From Cerrena zonata (lineage: Eukaryota; Basidiomycota; Agaricomycetes; Polyporales; Cerrenaceae), in NCBI GenBank assembly GCA_038087015.1, contig JASBNA010000015.1, positions 496,001-560,000 of the forward strand: a stretch of DNA of 64,000 nucleotides. Reading direction: 5' to 3'. Every line of letters starts with the position of its first letter. Position 1 is the first letter of the stretch. The translations under genes and the position numbers were made by a program. Of the stretch, positions 60,892 through 64,000 are shown piece by piece. The notes under the pieces were generated by a model. The model saw only the letters and a list, made by a program, of their open reading frames with translations, was not told the DNA's origin and did no database searches.

Positions 60892-61320
60892 ATGGTTAAA
60901 TTATCTCAAGTCGAAGACGAATCTTCATTCCAAGAACAACCAGCCAACGCTTCTGGTGCCGCTCCAGCCAAGGAAGCCCAAGCCGAAGAATCAGATAGCG
61001 AAAGTGATTCTGATTTTGATGATGATTTTGATGAAAATGAAACTATTTACGAAAGAATTGTTGCATTGAAGGATATCATCCCACCAAATCAAAGAAATTC
61101 TTTGAGCAACTTTGCTTCTTCAATCAAATCTGGAATCAATGCATCTGGTAGTTACTTATGGATCATAACTTCCTCAGTTCTTTTATTGGGTGTTCCAGCA
61201 ATTTTAGCAATTCAAGCTGAAGCACAAATGAAGGAAATGGAAAAACAATTTACTTTACAACAATCAGCTCAAGATGTTTTGGCTCCAGGTACTGAAAACA
61301 AAGATGAAAAGAAGGTTTAA
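60892..61320 (+). CDS. TOM22: Mitochondrial import receptor Tom22
   Basis: Central receptor and organiser of the TOM complex. The 142-residue protein has the Tom22 layout: a cytosolic acidic N domain (ESDSESDSDFDDDFDENETIYERI), the conserved DIIPPNQR region, a single membrane helix near residues 84-105 (SYLWIITSSVLLLGVPAILAI) and a short intermembrane-space tail with EAQMKEMEKQF. The length matches the family (152 in S. cerevisiae). A 25-nt A run lies in the promoter. Together with TOM70 it makes two TOM receptors in this window, though they are not adjacent. Confidence 0.94.
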   Translation: MVKLSQVEDESSFQEQPANASGAAPAKEAQAEESDSESDSDFDDDFDENETIYERIVALKDIIPPNQRNSLSNFASSIKSGINASGSYLWIITSSVLLLGVPAILAIQAEAQMKEMEKQFTLQQSAQDVLAPGTENKDEKKV

Positions 61321-61679
61321 AGAAGCTGAAATCAAATAATAAAGAATATTCATCTAATGATTTTTTCTATTCTTGTGCTCTTAGGTTTTCTAAGATGATG
61401 TCAATATGTTTTATGTTTTTGAAGTATTTTCTTTGCTTTTCATTCCTTTCATTCTTTTCTTGTATATATAGACTTGTTGAGTCTGAAAATATTAAAATCC
61501 CAGCCAACAACATTTTTTCCAAAGGAAGGTTATCTTCCTTTATCTTCTCAACTCGTTCGTTCAATACATACGATTACTATACTGTATAATATATATGTAT
61601 ATGTATATATATGTGTGTGTGTGTGCGAGTGTGTAAAACAACATAGAGCTTTAATCTATGACTCTATAAATAAAAAGGT
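61321..61679. other. Convergent intergenic with TA/TG microsatellite
   Basis: Contains TOM22 and phosphotransferase 3' ends. From about 61588 to 61636 an alternating (TA)n/(TG)n purine-pyrimidine microsatellite occurs. Short ORFs here are shadows; no gene is supported. Confidence 0.6.
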
Positions 61680-62909
61680 TCATGCTTTTTTATGTTTAAT
61701 AGATAAAGCATAAATGTCTAAATAAGTAGTAATTTCAGTGATGATTTCAGCAACGAAAGTACCATGGATCCCCAAAGTAACCCCAACACCTAACCAACTA
61801 ATTGCACCCAAGACTGAATTATAATCATAACCGAAAAAATCAATTAAGATTTTAGATACGATTAATTGAGCTAAGGGAGTAAACATTGGGAATTGAATGT
61901 AAGGGAATTTTTGTAAAGTCAAGTGGGCCAAGATTATACGGCCAACTGAAAAGGCAATTGTAAAGCCAATTGAGACAACCAAGGCCAAAGCGTGAACAGA
62001 AAGGATTTCTGGATAGACCCAAATAAATAAGACAATGGTAGCATAGTAGGCAAAGAAAGGAATCAATCCTTTGAAAGCAAGATCGGAATTATCTTTTGCG
62101 GAAGCATCATCGTTAGTGGAAGCGGAAGTGGGGACATTTGTAGTATTAGAAGATTTTTCTAATAATTCATATTTCTTACTGACATTACCCATTGCAGTGA
62201 TGATGTTGAAGTATAATGAACTGAGACCAACAACGATGTAAAACACTGAAGAATCAATGTCAACTGGATCATTAAAACCAAGAGAGGATAAATCTAATTG
62301 GAATAATTTAGCGTGCCAGATTCCTGGTCCAAAAATCCCCGTGATTATATATAAAGTAACAATCATTAAAATACCTTCTACTGGGCCACTAAAAGAAGAT
62401 AAGAATAAAGTATGAGTATGATATTCTTCCCAAGTTGAAGTATAAAAATTGCAAACTGAAGCAAATTGAGCAATCATCAAGTAACCAGAATAACCTAATT
62501 GGAAAACCGAAGCAAAAACCAAGGTACCTAAAGTAGTATTTATGGCATCGATTGAATGATCGAACAATTCACCCAATGGACCACTTTGACCTGTTCTTCT
62601 TGCATGACAACCATCACAACCATCAAAAGTTTGATACATGAACAAGCCAAACGCGTAGAAAAAATAGCACCAACGAGGAGAGTCTGAATTCAAGTATGGA
62701 TCATAATAAAAGACAGCCACTAAATTGAAAAGAATAAACACTAATCCTAATAACGTGACCACGTTTGGGGCCATTGATAATGGGAAAATCTTAACAAATG
62801 AATTCCACCATTTTTTCAAAATTATTTTAGAAATGAGCGAATGATCTTCTGAAGAATACTTATATTTCTTAAGATTCGGTAATTTATTTGTCGGAATGAA
62901 AATACCCAT
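61680..62909 (-). CDS. CDP-alcohol phosphotransferase (choline/ethanolamine)
   Basis: Integral ER/Golgi membrane enzyme of the Kennedy pathway, transferring phosphocholine or phosphoethanolamine to diacylglycerol. The CDP-OH-P signature DGCHARRTGQSGPLGELFDHSID is complete: D99-G-x2-A-R, G113, D117 and D121 (numbering from the ATG at 62909, quoted here as a landmark). Seven to nine hydrophobic segments surround it. The longer frame begins at a TTG; ATG 62909 (MGIFIPTNKL) gives 409 residues, as in S. cerevisiae Cpt1 (393) and Ept1 (391). The sequence alone does not separate CPT1 from EPT1. The frame is intact. Confidence 0.9.
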   Translation of the reverse strand: MGIFIPTNKLPNLKKYKYSSEDHSLISKIILKKWWNSFVKIFPLSMAPNVVTLLGLVFILFNLVAVFYYDPYLNSDSPRWCYFFYAFGLFMYQTFDGCDGCHARRTGQSGPLGELFDHSIDAINTTLGTLVFASVFQLGYSGYLMIAQFASVCNFYTSTWEEYHTHTLFLSSFSGPVEGILMIVTLYIITGIFGPGIWHAKLFQLDLSSLGFNDPVDIDSSVFYIVVGLSSLYFNIITAMGNVSKKYELLEKSSNTTNVPTSASTNDDASAKDNSDLAFKGLIPFFAYYATIVLFIWVYPEILSVHALALVVSIGFTIAFSVGRIILAHLTLQKFPYIQFPMFTPLAQLIVSKILIDFFGYDYNSVLGAISWLGVGVTLGIHGTFVAEIITEITTYLDIYALSIKHKKA

Positions 62910-63108
62910 TTTCCTTTTACTAATTCTCTCTTCTTTCAAGTAATTATCCTTTTAATTATAAGAAAAGAAGTAATTGATATCTCATTGAAAATTTTAAAAC
63001 CAAATCCATGTGCGCACCCGTTGAATACAGCAAAAAACGATTCAAAATACAGTAAAATAGAAGGAGTATGTATTGTTTAGACAATAGAGAAAGTCACATG
63101 TATATACT

Positions 63109-63861
63109 TCAATAAGCTAGATTGGTACCATCGAAGTTGATGAATTTACCATTGATTTCATCGGTGGCTTTGTTAACGATTTTTAATACGCTAGTAGCAC
63201 TTTCTTCTGGAGTGATTGCAATTGATCTCAATGCTCCCCCAATTTGGGGATTTCTAGCATCGAATATGTCAAAAGTTTTAAGAGCAGTTTCGGTCAGAAC
63301 GGCTCCAGGGTGAATTGCCAAAACAATAAAACCTTCGGGCTGTAACTCAGAAGCTAAATTATAAACAGCAAAATTGAGAGCACATTTGGTTTGACCATAA
63401 GGATTAAAACTTGTTTTAATTGGAGCTTGGAAAGAACCGGCTAACGAAGAGATAATGGCGATTTTTTTAATATCACTCTTGATCAAGTATTTATATAGTT
63501 TCTGTAAAACCAAAATTGGACCAAGAGTGTTGACTTTATAGTGATTTAGCCATTCGTGTTCAGGAATTTCTAAAACTTTAGAAATAATGGTCCCCATAGC
63601 AGCGTTGGAAATGAAAATATCAATTTGACTAGTGAATGGTTGAATTTGATCATCCAAAGTATCAATTGACTTCGAGTCACCAACATCAACTTCAATTATA
63701 TGAATATTGGAATTTTGCTCTGCAAGTTTGAGTAAATCAACTGCTTTTGACTTATCACGAACAGTTGCAATAACTTTGTTATTGAGATTCTCAGCTAATG
63801 AATTCACAATTGCGAATCCAATTCCTCTGTTAGCACCAGTGATAAAGTAAGTAGTAGACAT
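63109..63861 (-). CDS. Short-chain dehydrogenase/reductase
   Basis: 250-residue classical SDR, NAD(P)-dependent oxidoreductase of unknown substrate. Rossmann motif TGANRGIGFA at residues 8-17, NAAM (NAG-type) near residue 87, catalytic Ser in AIISSLAGS, and YGQTK as the YxxxK pair. C-terminal HPGAVLTETA is typical of cofactor-binding loops in the C-factor-like subgroup. Arg in place of an acidic residue after the first beta-strand (TVRDKSK) favours NADP over NAD. Intact and cytosolic. Its promoter, at the window edge, carries three copies of a GGTGA(A/T)TCACC element. Confidence 0.88.
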   Translation of the reverse strand: MSTTYFITGANRGIGFAIVNSLAENLNNKVIATVRDKSKAVDLLKLAEQNSNIHIIEVDVGDSKSIDTLDDQIQPFTSQIDIFISNAAMGTIISKVLEIPEHEWLNHYKVNTLGPILVLQKLYKYLIKSDIKKIAIISSLAGSFQAPIKTSFNPYGQTKCALNFAVYNLASELQPEGFIVLAIHPGAVLTETALKTFDIFDARNPQIGGALRSIAITPEESATSVLKIVNKATDEINGKFINFDGTNLAY

Positions 63862-63947
63862 TGTTGTTTAGTGATTTGAATCTGCATTTCCATTAGCATT
63901 CGCCCATTTATATAGTCTGTAATTTGCATCCATTCAGTATCGCATTT

Positions 63948-64000
63948 GGTGAATCACATAACTTCATTGGAGATTCACCAATTGCTGAAGGTGATTCACC
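63948..64000. promoter_or_regulatory. Repeated near-palindromic GGTGATTCACC elements
   Basis: GGTGAATCAC at 63948-63957, GGAGATTCACC at 63969-63979 and GGTGATTCACC at 63990-64000, spaced about 21 bp, upstream of the minus-strand dehydrogenase gene. The core resembles a bZIP site (TGA-N-TCA), but the binder is unknown. The array may continue beyond the window. Confidence 0.5.

Noticed and set aside
1..64000. tRNA genes, transposons or long terminal repeats
   Set aside because: I looked in the intergenic gaps for B-box-like GTTCRANNC and for reverse-transcriptase or transposase motifs and saw none that fit. A dedicated scan could still find an RNA gene I missed.

Overview
The window is nuclear DNA of a budding yeast: an AT-rich, gene-dense sequence with about 29 protein-coding genes, few and short introns carrying the yeast signals GTATGT...TACTAAC...AG, and proteins that match Saccharomycotina families throughout. 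It most likely comes from the CTG-Ser clade (Candida/Debaryomyces/Scheffersomyces group). Two of three tandem sugar transporters use CTG where the third has a TCC serine codon. CTG codons in the PWP2 homologue fall where I recall serine in S. cerevisiae Pwp2. CTG is rare in the strongly expressed genes. Translations quoted here use the standard code, so some residues written as Leu at CTG codons are probably Ser. No tRNA, rRNA, transposon, CRISPR or viral element was seen.

Layout. 0-6.4 kb: tafazzin (TAZ1), a large mitochondrial PPR-like protein and, convergent, kinesin-14 KAR3. 6.4-13.8 kb: a tandem array of three sugar porters. 13.8-23 kb: a small heat-shock protein behind a perfect heat-shock element, then a long AT-rich interval leading into ACC1, whose 5' end looks built for cytosolic and mitochondrial isoforms. 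23-30 kb: a cerevisin-type protease and a spliced FKS3-like glucan synthase. 30-36 kb: a TPR/RPAP3_C protein of the R2TP chaperone type, YIH1, MPP6 and PWP2, of which MPP6 and PWP2 share a promoter with RRPE-like sites. 36-42 kb: glycogen synthase GSY1, LSM4 with an ATG-only first exon, an unknown cysteine-cluster protein and an NT-C2 protein. 42-50 kb: a long intergenic region with tandem Rap1/telomere-like sites, an Asn-rich unknown protein, CIA2 and a TRAPPC11-like trafficking protein. 50-64 kb: an FKBP with a mitochondrial-type leader, an alpha-arrestin, TOM70, a PTEN homologue (TEP1), LSM12, FAR11, TOM22, a CPT1/EPT1-type phosphotransferase and a short-chain dehydrogenase.

The genes are ordinary housekeeping and accessory genes, with a mitochondrial/lipid flavour (TAZ1, ACC1, TOM70, TOM22, CPT1/EPT1, PPR, FKBP) and a ribosome/RNA flavour (PWP2, MPP6, LSM4, LSM12). 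They form no operon-like system. I found no wholly new system.

The most striking property of the sequence is a cluster of about 16-17 apparent one-base frameshifts between 3.1 and 36.9 kb. They hit essential genes such as ACC1 and PWP2. Nearly all are one surplus C or G, and none was seen from 37 to 64 kb. I treat them as consensus errors until checked and annotate each affected gene over its full span. The most interesting biology is the ACC1 5' end: a good candidate intron whose retention or removal would decide whether an 80-residue presequence-like extension is made.
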